Source: Aphidius gifuensis (Eukaryota > Arthropoda > Insecta > Hymenoptera > Braconidae). From it: 64,000 nucleotides of DNA. Shown here piece after piece: positions 50,201 through 63,130 of the stretch. Positions within the stretch are counted from its first letter, which is position 1. Every line of letters starts with the position of its first letter. The stretch is taken from NCBI RefSeq assembly GCF_014905175.1, contig NC_057789.1, positions 1,798,001 through 1,862,000 of the forward strand, read 5' to 3'. The position numbers and the translations under genes were made by a program. The notes below the pieces were generated by a model that saw nothing but the letters and a program-made list of their open reading frames with translations, was not told where the DNA came from and ran no database searches.

Positions 50201-53200
50201 TTTTAGCCTAATTATGATATACATATTTTCCTTAGCACAGCACTTTATTGGATATTTTTATTTATTTTATATATAAAATTACATGTAAATTTTTCTAAAA
50301 ATTCAAATGTCAAGGAAAGAAGTAGCTAAGAAAAAGATATTAAGGGAGTGGGCTGCCAAAAGAATTGTAACTTTAAAATGTTCTGAGTCACGTGAATTCC
50401 TTGGCTGCATCTTCCTTAACTACTACTTTTCATATACATTTTCATTTTATTTATAAAATGGAAATACATATAAATTTATTTTCAAAAAACTTAAATATCG
50501 GGAAAGCATTAAATAAGAAAGAAAAAGACTCTAAATAATTGATTCTGCCAAAGGTATGTTTTAAGGAAATAATTTTTTTTCATTATTCATAATACATTTT
50601 ACTCAATTAACTACTTTTCAATTGGACATTTTTTATTTATTTATAAATGAAATACATATAAATTTATTTACAAAAATACAAATGTCAAGAGGAAAAGCAA
50701 AAAATAAGGGAATAGATGGAGCTACAGGTGAGGAGGCTATAGTATATTTCAAAATAATTCCTTGAATCACAATTCCTTTACTACATCTTTTCATAGCTAC
50801 TGCTTTCCTTGGACATTTTTATTTATTTATATATAAAATACATGTAAATTTATTTTCAAAAATTCAAATGAAAAAGGAAAAGCAGTGGCTAAGAAAGAAT
50901 GTAGCTAAGGAATTAATGTATTTAAAAGGGAATTATTTTCCTTGTGCAACATAATTTATTTTGGCAAGCCTCAATTCCTTAGCTACATCTTTTCCTTGGC
51001 ACACTGATTTTTCCTTGGATATTTTTTATTTATTTTATAAATAAAATACATGTAAATTATTTTTTCAAAAGGAAATACAAATGTTGAGGAAAAGCAATAG
51101 CTAAAAAGATGTAGCTAAAAAATTAATGTGACTAAGATTATTTCCTTGAAAAATAATTCTTTGGCAGCCATTTCAATTCAAAGCTACATCTTTTAGCTAC
51201 TACTTTTCCTTGGACATTTGTATTTTTTGAAAAAATATATTTATATTTCATTTATAAAATAAAATAAGGAAAAATATTATTTAAAAGGAAAGATGCAGCT
51301 AAGGAATTAATGTGACTGAAATTATTTCCTTGAGAACAATTATAATTCTTTGGCAGCCTCAATTTACTTTGCAATCTTTTCCTTAATTTCCCCTAATCAT
51401 GAAAATTTGTATTTTAATGGAAAAATTTATTTAATATTTTATTTATAAAACCATTAGAAAATTGTGTAATTAGTTAAATTTTTCATAGCTAATAAAATTT
51501 CTTTAAGACATTTGTATTTTTGAAAAAATTTACATGTATTTTATATAAAATAAATAAAAATATCCAAAGAAAGAAGCAATAGCTAAAAATAAAAAAGATA
51601 TAATAACAATAGTACTAGAATTATGTTTTCAAAAATAATTAATAAAGTCACATTAATTCATAGCTAAAACATCTTTTAGTTAAAAACTGCTTTTTCCTTG
51701 GACATTTGTATTTTTGAAAATAAATTTACATATATTTTATTTATAAGGCAAATAATAAAAAATATCAAAAAATAATTAACTCTAAAGAAAAGATATTGAA
51801 ATTAACTGTTAATTATTTTTTCAATGTAATTTTAATATTAATTCTATTTAACTGCATCTTTTCCTTAGCTTCTGCTTTTCATAGACATTTTTTTATTTAT
51901 TTCTAATGAAATACATATAAATTTATTTTCAAAATACAAATGTCCAATGAAATCAATATCCTAAGAAAAAATTTAACTAAAATTAAATAATCAATTAATA
52001 TGTTTCAGGAAATAATTCCTTAATCAATTAATTAATAAAAATTACATATTTAAAAGCTATAAAAATTTCATGACATTTTTTATTTATTTTATAAATTTAC
52101 AATGTAAATTTATTTTTTCAAAAATACAAATGTCAGGAAAAACAGTAACAAAATGTAACCAAAGGAATTAAAATTATAAAAAAAATTGTTTCAATGAAAT
52201 AATTATTTAGTCACATTAATTCTGACACTACATCTTTATTAGCTACTGCTTTTAAGCGGACATTTTTTATTTATTTTGTATAAAATACATGTAAATTTAT
52301 TTTCAAAATTCAAATGTCCAAGGAAAATTTATAATAAAAGATAATAAATAATGTACTATTAATAACTATTTCAGCAAACTAATTAACCAATTAAATCTTT
52401 AGCTACTGATTTTAAAGCATATTTTTATTTATTTTATAAATAAAAATACATGTAAATTTATTTTCAAAAATACAAATTTTCATAAAAAAGCCTGGCTAAT
52501 AAATATAACAATAAACAAAACCTTTCAGCAACCTTAGCCCATCTTTACGCTATCTACTTAAGCTTTCATGGACGTTTGTGTACTGAAAATAAAATAACGG
52601 TTTGTAAATAAATAACAGTAATAGAAAAATACCGTAAATTAATATGATAAGAAAGAATATTTCGCGGGGCATGAATAACGGCTGCAATTCACCAACTACA
52701 TCTTTTCACATAGCTACTGCTTTTTCCTTTTACATTTGTATTTTTGGAAAAAATTTACATGTATTTTTATATATAAAATAAATTCTTAGCTACATCTTTT
52801 CCTTAGCTTCACTGCTTTTTCTTTTGGACATTTGTATTTTTGAAAAAATTTTATATAAATTTTATATATAAAATAAATAAAAATATCAGGAAAAGCAGTA
52901 GCCTGAAAGAAAAAAAATATAATAAAATCAACTATAAAAATTATGTTTCAAGAGGAAATTCCCTTAAATCACATTAATTCCTTAGCTACATCTTCATAGC
53001 TTCTGCTTTTAAATGGACATTTGTATTTTTGAAAAAAATAATAAATTTACATGTATTTTATTTATAAAATAAATAAAATATCAAGGAAAAGCAGTAGTTA
53101 AGGAAGAGATGTTGCTAAAAATTTTTGCTGCAAAATAATTATAGCATGTTTCCAAAGTGAATTCGTAGTCAAATTAATTCCTTATGAATCTTTCGCCAAC

Positions 53201-54860
53201 TACTGCTTTCATTGAAAACTATTTATTTTATAAAATGAAAATACATGTAAGAGATGACCAATAAAATAATCTAGAAAAAAAAAAAGATATATAAGTGAGC
53301 TATAGGGTATGTTTTCAAAATAATTCCTTAGTCACATTAATTCCTTAGCTACATCTTTCCTTAGCTACACCAACTTTCCTTGGACATTTTATTTATTTTA
53401 TAAGTAAGAATACGTATGAAATTTATTTTTCAAAATATGATGTAAAGGAAGAAGCGGTAGCTAAGAATGAATTTTTAAAATTATGTTTCAAGGAAATAAT
53501 TATAGTCACATTGAATTGTTTTACACTACATCTTTTCCTTAGCTATTGCTTTTCAACTTTGGACATTTTTTTATTTATTTTATATATATAAATACATATA
53601 AATTTATTTTTAAAATTATAAAAGGGAAGAAAAATAGAAAAAAAGATGGTAATAAGGAGTAATGTGACTAGTATAAAACAACCAGATACATTTTTTCCTT
53701 AGCTACTGTTTTCCTTGGATATTTTTATTTATTTTATAAAATAAAATATGCTAGAATTATTTTTTAAAATACAAATGTGAAAGGAAGAAGCGGCTGTAAA
53801 GAAAAAGAAAATAACTAAGATAATGAACAAAGATTTCTGAAATACCTAATTAATGAAGCAAGTTAGCCCTTAAATAAATATTAGCCACTGCTTTTCCTTG
53901 AAAATTTGTATTTTTGAAAATAAACTACGTATTTCATTTATAAAAGGCAGAAAATAAAGGTATGTGAGGAAAGCGGTGGCTGAAAGGCTCGCTTAAAAGG
54001 TAATGTGACTAAAATACTTCCTTGAGGCATATAATAACTTCAACGGCCTCAATTCAAAACTACATCTTTTCCTTAGCTACTGCTTTTCCTTTGACATTTT
54101 GGAAAAAATTTACATTTATTTTTATATATAAAATAAATTCCTTAGTACATTTTTTTCATTTCTACTGCTTTCTTTGGACATTTGTATTTTTGAAAAAATT
54201 TACTGTATTTTATATATAAAATAAATAAAAAATATCCGATGAAAAACGCAATAGTAAATTATAATATAAAATTGAAACGGAATTATGTTTCAAAATATTT
54301 CCTTAGTCACATTAATTATAGTAAACATCTTTATTAGCTATACTTTTCCTTGGATATTTGTATTTTGAAAATAAATTTACATGTCTTTTATTTATAAAAT
54401 AAATAAAAATATCCAAGAAATAAAGAAACAGTAGCTAAGGAAAAAGATAACTAAAAATTGAATTATAAAAATTATGTTTTCAAGAAATAATTCCTTAGTC
54501 AAATTAATTCCTTAAAGTAAAAATCTTTTCGTAGATGCAGCTTTTCAGCGGACATTTTTATTTATTTTAAAAATGAAATACGTAATAAATTTGGCCTTTA
54601 AAAAATATAAATTAAAAGGGAAGAAGCAGTAGATGAATCATAAATAAGTGAGCTGCCAAATAGTACATTTTCAAAGGAAATAATTAGTTAGAAAAGTATT
54701 CCTTTGCTTCATCTTTTCATATCTATTACATTTATTAGCTAAATATTGAATACTAATAACTTTATTCAGCTACTGCTTTCGTTGGCCATTTTTTTTTTTA
54801 AATTAAAAACTTGTATTTTATTTATTCAATATATATAAAAATGTCAAGGACAAGCTGTAT
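47220..54860. repeat. Satellite-like array, period near 190 bp, with inverted arms and flipping spacers
   Basis: Arms of about 45 bases contain AGCAGTAGCTAAGGAA, and the reverse-complement arms contain TTCCTTAGCTACTGCT. These alternate along the whole interval, giving roughly 40 diverged units by spacing (for example arms near 49182, 49357, 49560, 49759, 49947, 50131, 50320). Between arms sit two spacer types. Spacer A (with GTGACTAAGGAATT and CTTTGGCAGCC) and spacer B (with AAATTTACATGTATTTTATT) both occur in either orientation. No coding capacity. Individual units have many small insertions, deletions and A/T substitutions. Confidence 0.9.
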
Positions 54861-55139
54861 CCGTAAGATAAATATGCAATTGAATATTTCATTTATATAT
54901 CATAAATTTAAATTACATGAAACGGTCGATTGAGAAGTTCCAGGCACTGTATATGCCAAAGTACATTATTGATACCGCAACAAAATATATTATTTATATC
55001 CATATTACATTGACCATAAATTTAATTAAAATGCCCATTAAAGCAAATTTACAATTTATTTTTACAATTTAATCATTAATGTCCACCGTAATTTTATATT
55101 TAAATTTTTATTTCATAATTTTACATTTTTGTAGCCTCC

Positions 55140-55353
55140 AATTTTTAGCTGAAAATTTAGTAAACAAATTCATCTGCAATTTCATAAAAATTATTTAAAT
55201 TTAGCAATTTTCTTTATACAACACCGTACAATGCTTGTACAAATATTTTTTGTCCATTGTACGTTAAACGATAATATCAAAATTTACCGCGAATACCATT
55301 TAAACTGAAATATAAAAATAAATTTCAATTAGTTTTAAAGCGTGTTCAAATGG
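55140..55353 (+). repeat. Right flanking direct repeat of the array
   Basis: Begins TTTTTAGCTGAAAATTTAGT and ends AGTGTTCAAATGG-like sequence at 55353. It matches the left copy at 46392-46657 in the same orientation. Together the two bracket the array. Confidence 0.6.
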
Positions 55354-58300
55354 ATAAAATATCACTGATATACACGAGTGCACGAATTCAAAAAAAAAAA
55401 AAGAAAAATATATACCAATTAATTGATTTAATACTGCGAATTTTTTGATGCATCGTTCGTGGATGGTTTATAGTTGGATAACGAGTAAAAGGATGCATGC
55501 AAAGGGATGTATAAAAATTAAAGCAGTATTGGTTAGCATATATATATGCGTGTGTGTTTGTGAGTGTAAAACATACATGTGTAGATAGAGAAAAAAAAAA
55601 ATATATATATAAAAAACAAGTTGCTTGTTTGCTCGATAGACCAATTTCCCTCATGGCAAAACCAGGAAAAGAGAAGGGTCGTGTTGTCCCGCAGGCTTTC
55701 AAGTATGTATACTAGTTTCGCTTGCATCATACTGAACAAGGGTTCATAAGATATCTTGAGGGTGGACTTGCACATATCTAATATAGAAAAAAAAAAAAAA
55801 AAAGAAATTAGGGGTGATGATAAATACACTGCATTTACATTGTGATACACATCAAAAGATTATTATAAAAAAAAAAATGTAAAAAAAAAAGAAAATCAAA
55901 AATTAAAAACAATTTTAAAACACAAAATAATTATGAATATTAAATTTTTAAAAAATTATATTTTTATAGGTTTTTACATTTTCTAAATATAAAAGCTTCT
56001 GATTTTTTTTTATTAGAGCTTTTTATTTTAATAAAAATACATTAATAAATAATTTTAGAAAAACAGCCAACAATAAAAAAAGCTCGTCTGTTGAAAAAAG
56101 CTCTTCTTCAATCAGTAAAAAAAAAAAAAAAATAGTCAATAGCAAAATAAAATAGGAGCTTTTTACTTTAGCATCTGAAACAGAAGCCCTAAAAAAATTC
56201 CACCCTTCTAAAATAAGCATAATGTAAATTCAAAAAACCTGGCGAATGGCGATTAGGAATTTTAATTAGATCGAAGAAAAAAAATTCAATATACAAACTT
56301 GGTTGATTTTTCACAGATAGAAAATAGATAATAATAATAAAAACAAAAAAAAAACCATATAAAGAATTAAAAAGAGGATGATAAATTTATAATAAAAAAA
56401 AAAAAAAAAAAATAGCGAATGAAACATAAAACAGGCGGTAGTGAATGAGAAGGGTGTGCCATTAGAAAGGCAAAAGAGGGATTGGTGGGGTTCTAGTTGG
56501 AAAAGTTGAGCCCTCTCAACGACCCAGCCAGAGTCACCCTACCTCACTTCGTTCATCCATAGCACACCAAACTCCAACTTTTTACCTCTGTCATATCCCC
56601 TCTGGTCCACACAACTACCATCATCTCGTTCCCTTTTATATATTTTCATAACTAATCTGCGCGGTGCGTACTATTACGCTTTCCGCACATTTTATAACTT
56701 TATGGATTTTCCTACTCTCTGATGATGGCTTCTATATATCTATGGTTCTATACCATAATATTCTATGTTTCTATACAAAAGCCACAACCCTGTCTTGTTT
56801 TATATTTTGCCATTTTTTTTATTATTTCATATAAAACTGGTTTTCAGCTAAGATTGTCTCACGAGTATCGTCAAAAAGTCAAAATCAAATACGAAATAAT
56901 AAAATTTATATATAATTATTCAATTTAAAATTTAAAAAAAAAAAGCAAAAACTATTTTTATTATTTGTAGCAATAATACATGAGGGTTTTTTTTTTTTTT
57001 TTTTATTTTTTATTGAGGGAATTATAAGAAAAGAAAATGTTGGTGTTTATTAATAGAAATAATATGATGATGGGGTGAAAATGTATGGGGATGATAAAGA
57101 TAAATACTGTCCAGTTGGGCGTGATACACAGGGATCGTCGAAGGGTGCAAAATATAAGGTGACAGAATTATGGGCTAGTACTGCTTCTCTGTGCGTGAGA
57201 AAGTCTAGAAAAAGATTATAAATTTTTATTATTTATATGGATTTTTTTTATCTTTTTTAATTTTAGAAAGACATAAAGAGTTACTAGTTGAGCTATATAT
57301 AATAGAAAATATAAAAATCATGATAATAAAGAAAAATATATAAATATCATAGCATTGGAGGTAAATAAGCGTAACTGCCATATTTTTAGTAATTTTTTTT
57401 GCAGAAAAAAATTTCTAAATTAAATTTAGATAGTAAAAAAATCTAGAGGTAAAAAAAAACCACAAGTTTATGGTCTTGTTTATCATTAGCTATAATTATT
57501 TCTTTTTAATTTTTTTTTTTTATTATTTAAACAATGTACAATATAAAAAACATTTTAGAAAAAAAAAAGTTGAAAATTAGATTTTTCATTTGGACTTACG
57601 AGTATTTAATTCCAAGGGTATAATAACAATATTAAAGTGCGAAAATTGCGTAAAAGGATAAAAACAAAATGTATATATATTTTAATTTTTTTTTTGGGAG
57701 TAATATTCTCTCAGTAAAATCAAGGGTGTCAAGCGGATTTCAAAAATTTGATTATGCATTAACGCACTTATACATTTCGTGTAACTGTGCGCGTATTTTA
57801 TCCCCTCTATAAAACACTTGCCTCATTCACCTCGCTTTTGGCAAAATATACAGTGCTTTTTTCCAACAAAAATTCATATATGATGGTAGATGAAAATTTA
57901 GATGGAATGAGAATTATAAAAAAATGTAAAAATATAAGGGAGTGAGTTTAATTTCTACCAGTCGTGTGCACGACCTCCCACCATATCGTCAACCTCATAT
58001 TTTTTATCTTTATCATTCACTATTTATTTTTCTCTCTCGTCTAGGGCAGAAAATAAAAAAAAAAAAAATATATAAAAATAATAAAAAAAATAGGATCGAT
58101 ACTAAAATGCTTTAAAATTGTGGATTTTATATCTATCGACGCGCGCCGGGCACTGGACTGCGCGTGCTACAAAACCATACAGATATACATTTTTTAACCC
58201 CTTTTATTTTTTTTTTTATACTCCACAACCCCTTCGTCATATCATCCCCCAATGGATTATGAATTATTTTTCCATATTTTAATAAATTTTACTGTCAAAT

Positions 58301-59040
58301 TTTTATATTTCATATTTTTTTTTTTCGTATAAAATATCAAAATATTATTGTCACATGATTGATGACAATTATTAACAACTTTTGCAATATTAAAATACTC
58401 TTTAATTAATTGAGTATATAAAATATAAAAATACCTAAAAATTACAATAAAACTACATAATTTTCAAATAAAAAATCAATAATAAAATAATTTTTAAAAT
58501 ATTATATTTTCTTTTAATTTTTCGCGTCTAAAAATTATATTGAGAAGAAAAAAAACATATACAAAAAGGGGTCCCAGTAGTCAAGGTGGTATTTACCTAT
58601 CTTGAGAATATCTTTAGGGTACTTTTTTCGTATCTTGAGTGGGAGAAATACATAGGGTAAAAATAAGAGTCTACCATAGAAATAAACAAAAGTGCGAAAA
58701 GAAGGTAACTACAATACACACACACATGTATAAATATAAAGAAACTTAAGAGCAAATAAAAGTCGATGAAAAACAAGGTAGATCCATACATACAAAGCAT
58801 AGGTCTCAGTTTATTATAGTTATACAAAAAAAAGGGAAGGTAAAATATAAAATAATAATAATAAAGATAAAGTATATATAAATGAAAGAAAAGGATAAAA
58901 TTTTATATCAAAGTAAAATAGGGGAAAATAAAGACAAGGATAAAAATAAATAAATAAATAAATGAAAAAGTTTAAAAGGATAGAAAAAAAAAAGAGAGAA
59001 AGTAAACGTCCCTTGTTTCATTCCGCTTTTTAATAAGGAC
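55354..59040. other. Noncoding stretch, purine-rich, with GC-richer islands
   Basis: 55380-56420 and most of 56930-59030 are A/G-rich on the + strand. The island 56420-56720 has mixed composition with a short hairpin GTTGAGCCCTCTCAAC. The island 57780-58200 contains a TATAAAAC string (about 57810) and a CpG-rich patch at about 58138-58170, so it could include a promoter. No exon or open frame can be supported; frames on the - strand are T-tract translations. Confidence 0.4.
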
Positions 59041-60060
59041 CTCGTTTGGTACTCTAGGCTTTAAATAGATCAATACCTACGTACTTCATCCCTAGCAACG
59101 AAGCTTTCTACCATTTGCCCCTTTTCCTCTCCCTACCTTTTTTCCTCATTTTATTTTTTCTACCCCCCTTGAACCACCTCTCTTCTCAGCCCTTCTCTTT
59201 TCATTCTCATCCATCAACCCTCTTTATTTTCATTTTCCCTTTTTAGCCAATCTTCATACATACATACACCAACATACTACCTTTTTTTTTAACTCATGTT
59301 ATTTTACATTTACCAACTCATCATTTTATCATGCATTTTTGTATAAAAAAGAGAATTTCTATACTTTATTTATAAATAAAATTTACACATATAGAAAATT
59401 TTTTTTTTTTTATACTTGAAATGATTTTACAATTTTTATGTAATTTTTTACATAGCGCTATACATTTACCCCTTTTTGAAATTTTTTTACTTTGTGAATA
59501 GATGTTGCTATCATTTTTTTTTTTTTTGTATGATACTCATCCAATATTTTACAACACAGCCTCCTCATTTTATCACCCTCTCTATTTTTTTTTTTTTTTA
59601 CCTTATAATCAACACTAGATTTTTTTTTTTTTTTCACTTTTTTTTGTTGGTTGATTTTTATGCGTGTATAGAAAATCTGCATTTATGCATTTACTCTTTT
59701 TCCTGTATTTTATATATACATTTTTTTTTTTTTTTTTTCATTTATTTTTTAACCGGCTGTTTGGTTCACTTTTCAACATCACGCCGGATCCGTTTGCCTC
59801 GCGCAACCCTCCACACGTTAGACCCACTCGATCGCTTTCATCCTCTTTTTTTTTTTTTTTTTTTTTTTTATCCTTTGTATATGTGTTTTCATGTTTTTTT
59901 TGTTTTTGGTACTTTTTTTTTTTTTTTGTTTCGTTTACTGCACTTTTATTCTTTTTTTTTTTTTTCGTTTTTCATATATATAGTCAATCTCTGACTATTT
60001 TTTCTTTTTTTTATAGAGATTTTTTCTTTTCATTTTCACCCGTTTGGTCTGCGTGAATGG
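59041..60060. other. Pyrimidine-rich tract with very long T runs
   Basis: The + strand is almost all T and C, with a T run of about 24 at 59846-59869 and many runs of 10-18. The two long + frames here (59476-59994, 59664-60056) are translations of T runs, rich in F, and are not genes. Confidence 0.75.
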
Positions 60061-62840
60061 ATGAAAATGTAGGTGGAGCGTGGCCCAAGCGTTTTCGTTT
60101 TCCCTTTCAATACGGCACCGCACGAAAACGAGAGTCGTGCACGTTGGATATGTATGTACAAAGTCACTCTCTGACGCATGTATACAACGGAGGCACGTGG
60201 CCGACGGCTTTTCCCTTTACTTTGATAACACATATACATATATCCGCGATAAATTTAATCCACATAGATAGGCTTGTACACCAAGTATACACTCAAGTAT
60301 GCGCATACCTATATACAGTCAACACTTTTCACTTTTCCTAATTAATATAATTAATCATCGCTAAATTTATTTTACATTCAATATATTTACAATCAAACCA
60401 ATGAAAAAAACTTGAAAATAAATATACTATCAATCATATAAATGCATAATTAAAATGTTCAATTAATAAAAATCAAATTTTAGTTAAAATTGATTGATGG
60501 AAAATGAAAATAAATTTTGTATATATTATTTGACAAGTGTTTTGAAGAGGAAAAATATACAAATGTGTATATAGACAATGTGGAATATGTTGGGGATATT
60601 ATGGGGGTGTAAATGCACGAAAAGAAAAAGGGGCTGCTTGTCGACCTGACCCAGGGTAGATGTACCCACTCGGGAGTGTCCTTGACCTATCGACGCTGAC
60701 GCCTTTGGCGCTGGAAGTTAAGGTCTTTCCTTGATTCTTTTATTTTTTTTTTTTATATATATTTATTCTTGTCACCATCCCCATATCAGCAGCCAAGTGT
60801 ATAGGTCATTTTTTACAGTAAATTTATTTTATTATTATATTTTTTTTTTAAATTACAAACACGTTTTTTTATGTGTGTATTATGTTAAATTGAAAAGGAT
60901 TTTTTTTTTCTTGTTCTTTTGGCAATTGGGCTGTGATTTGGAAGGAAAATAGAGTTTATTTATATTTTGAAAAAATTTATATTATAATAAATTCGCTATG
61001 ATTTTTACCGGGTTAGCCACAAAATCAATAAGAGAAACATTACATTGGTTGATGGCTGATATAGTTGCTGATGGGGCTATGGGATTGGATGGGATCATGA
61101 TATAGGAATGAGTCAATTTTTGCGCAAGCGTTTTTGTGAAAAATATTTTTATTTTTTAATATCATCATATTGAAAATATAAATAAGGGTTGGTTTTAAAA
61201 AATTATGATTTAACGGCGAAAAAAAATTGTATTTAATTTTTCTTTTTTGAACAAAATATTACAGGTAAATTGTAAGTGGCAGGTGATTTAATAATAAATG
61301 AGTATTTATAAAATTATTATTGGGTTTTTGTTTAGCTAAAGAAAAAAGAATATCTTGACTGAAACAAAAATTATCTATAGCTCAATGCTTGGCTCTGCAA
61401 TTGTAGAAGAATCTACTCAAAGAAATTCAGAGTTTTTCATATCGAAACAAGTGTCTAGATTGACTCTGCATTCATAAAAATATATTCTGTTTCATAAAAA
61501 CAAGTTGGATTTATTTAATCAATATCTGATTTCATATTTAAAAATATTTTTGAGATTTAAATCTCAATAATAAGCACTAGAAAAAATAACAGCTAAAAAA
61601 CTACTTGTCAATTTTTCAAAGTAAAATTTTAAAAAATTCAAAATTTAACAATAAATTTAATTCAATAATAAATAATAATAAATTTAACAATAATAAAAAA
61701 GATCAATTATCAATTTAAAAAAAATTAATAATAATAGCCTAAAATTAAACCACTAAACAAAAATAAATAAAACAAAAAAAAAAATTTATAGATAAATTTT
61801 GTAATTATAATTTAAAATATTTTAATGAAATATTATTTCAAATTTATTGATTTATTTCCATCAGTCATAAGATTATATTCTCGGAAAGTTTATTATATTA
61901 TTTAATAATAATGTCAAAACAAATAAAGCAAAAATATACACAATCAACGTGACTTTATTAACTGTCTTTGATAAATCGAAAACGTGAATGCTTTGTGAAA
62001 AAACAGATTTCAATTTAATAAAATATATGCATTACATAATTCAATGCTGATAACAACTGATTTATTTTCATCTTTGTAAATAAATTCTGTAAGCCAGACT
62101 ATATTCTATTGATGTATATGGATACATCATTCAAAAACATTTATATTGACAACCTTAAGATTCATGAATACATAATTTTCTTAAAAATATTCTTTCTATT
62201 ATTTGTATATATTTATTATGTTTGAATCATATAACAGTATAAATTATAATCATTCAATAGCCATCCATTGTCATGTGACATTAAAATCTTTAAGTTATCA
62301 ACAAATTTTCATGAAACACGTGATTACAAAATAAATGAATAATAAATTTTATTTTAAAAACATCAAAGTGTCATTCAAAAAATATGAAATAAATAAATGA
62401 ATAAAATCTATTGAGTAATGAATTAACATGAAATTTTAAAAATGAAAATTATTTAAAATGAAAAAATACAAGTTGACAAAATGATTTTCAATTAAATATT
62501 TATGCAGAAAAAAATTTGATTCAATTTGATTTTTTTTTTCAATAAAAAGAATAAAAGTATTTTAATATTTAAAAAATTTTTTTTTCACTGATAAATTTAT
62601 TTTTATGTCAATGCAAGTATGATATCATTAAAAAAACATAAAAATAAATTTATTAATAACAATTAAGCTCGGAAAAAAAAAAAAGCTCGTCTAATTTAAA
62701 AAAAAAAAAAAATTGAAAAAGTTTTATGATAATTGATGGTATTTTTGTAAAAGAAAATATATATTTTATTTGAAAAAAAATTTATTATGCATCAAGATAT
62801 GTAGATAATAATATAAATGTAACAGTTTTATTTTGCAAGA
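60061..62840. other. Noncoding stretch with islands at 60.06-60.33 and 60.62-60.72 kb
   Basis: The first island is open in three overlapping frames on both strands, so none is persuasive. It contains the inverted pair CGTTTTCGT (60090-60098) and ACGAAAACG (60122-60130). The second island has TGACCC and TTGACCT hexamers. From 60730 onward the DNA is AT-rich with nothing supported. Confidence 0.45.
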
Positions 62841-63130
62841 GGAATTTTATATGGGCTCTTGGTTATAACAACGGTGCAACTCTCGAGACCCCACTTGACC
62901 GCTCCCCGTTTGTTCATTGTCGCGCCAAGGTCATCGTCTCTCAGTATGTGCCAGTATATATAAACGGCATGTTATGCCGGACGTTAAATAAGGTCCAGGT
63001 ATATATATATATATGTATTAAAACGATGTACATATTGCAGTCGCGGAACCGAGATCAAGGAACCAAGTCAGCCGTGAGACAAGGCAACCTTCAGCCCTCG
63101 TCGTGATACAGCTGGTTACAGGTTACACAA
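62841..63130 (+). promoter_or_regulatory. Candidate promoter or 5' exon region
   Basis: This GC-richer island contains TATATATAAA at 62955-62964, a GGACGTT string about 25-30 bases downstream, and CCAAGGTCATCG (AAGGTCA is an FTZ-F1/ERR-type half-site) at about 62926-62937. The next stretch (about 63040-63125) has exon-like composition and ends with CAG|GTTACA. One + frame stays open from about 62820 to 63020 without a start codon. If a gene starts here it would extend beyond the window. All of this is motif-level inference. Confidence 0.25.

Noticed and set aside
47220..54860. CRISPR array
   Set aside because: The spacers are not unique: the same two spacers recur in both orientations, the period is near 190 bp and the context is eukaryotic.
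59476..60056. Long + strand open frames of 172 and 130 codons
   Set aside because: They are translations of T runs, mostly Phe with no sequence complexity; two frames overlap over the same bases.
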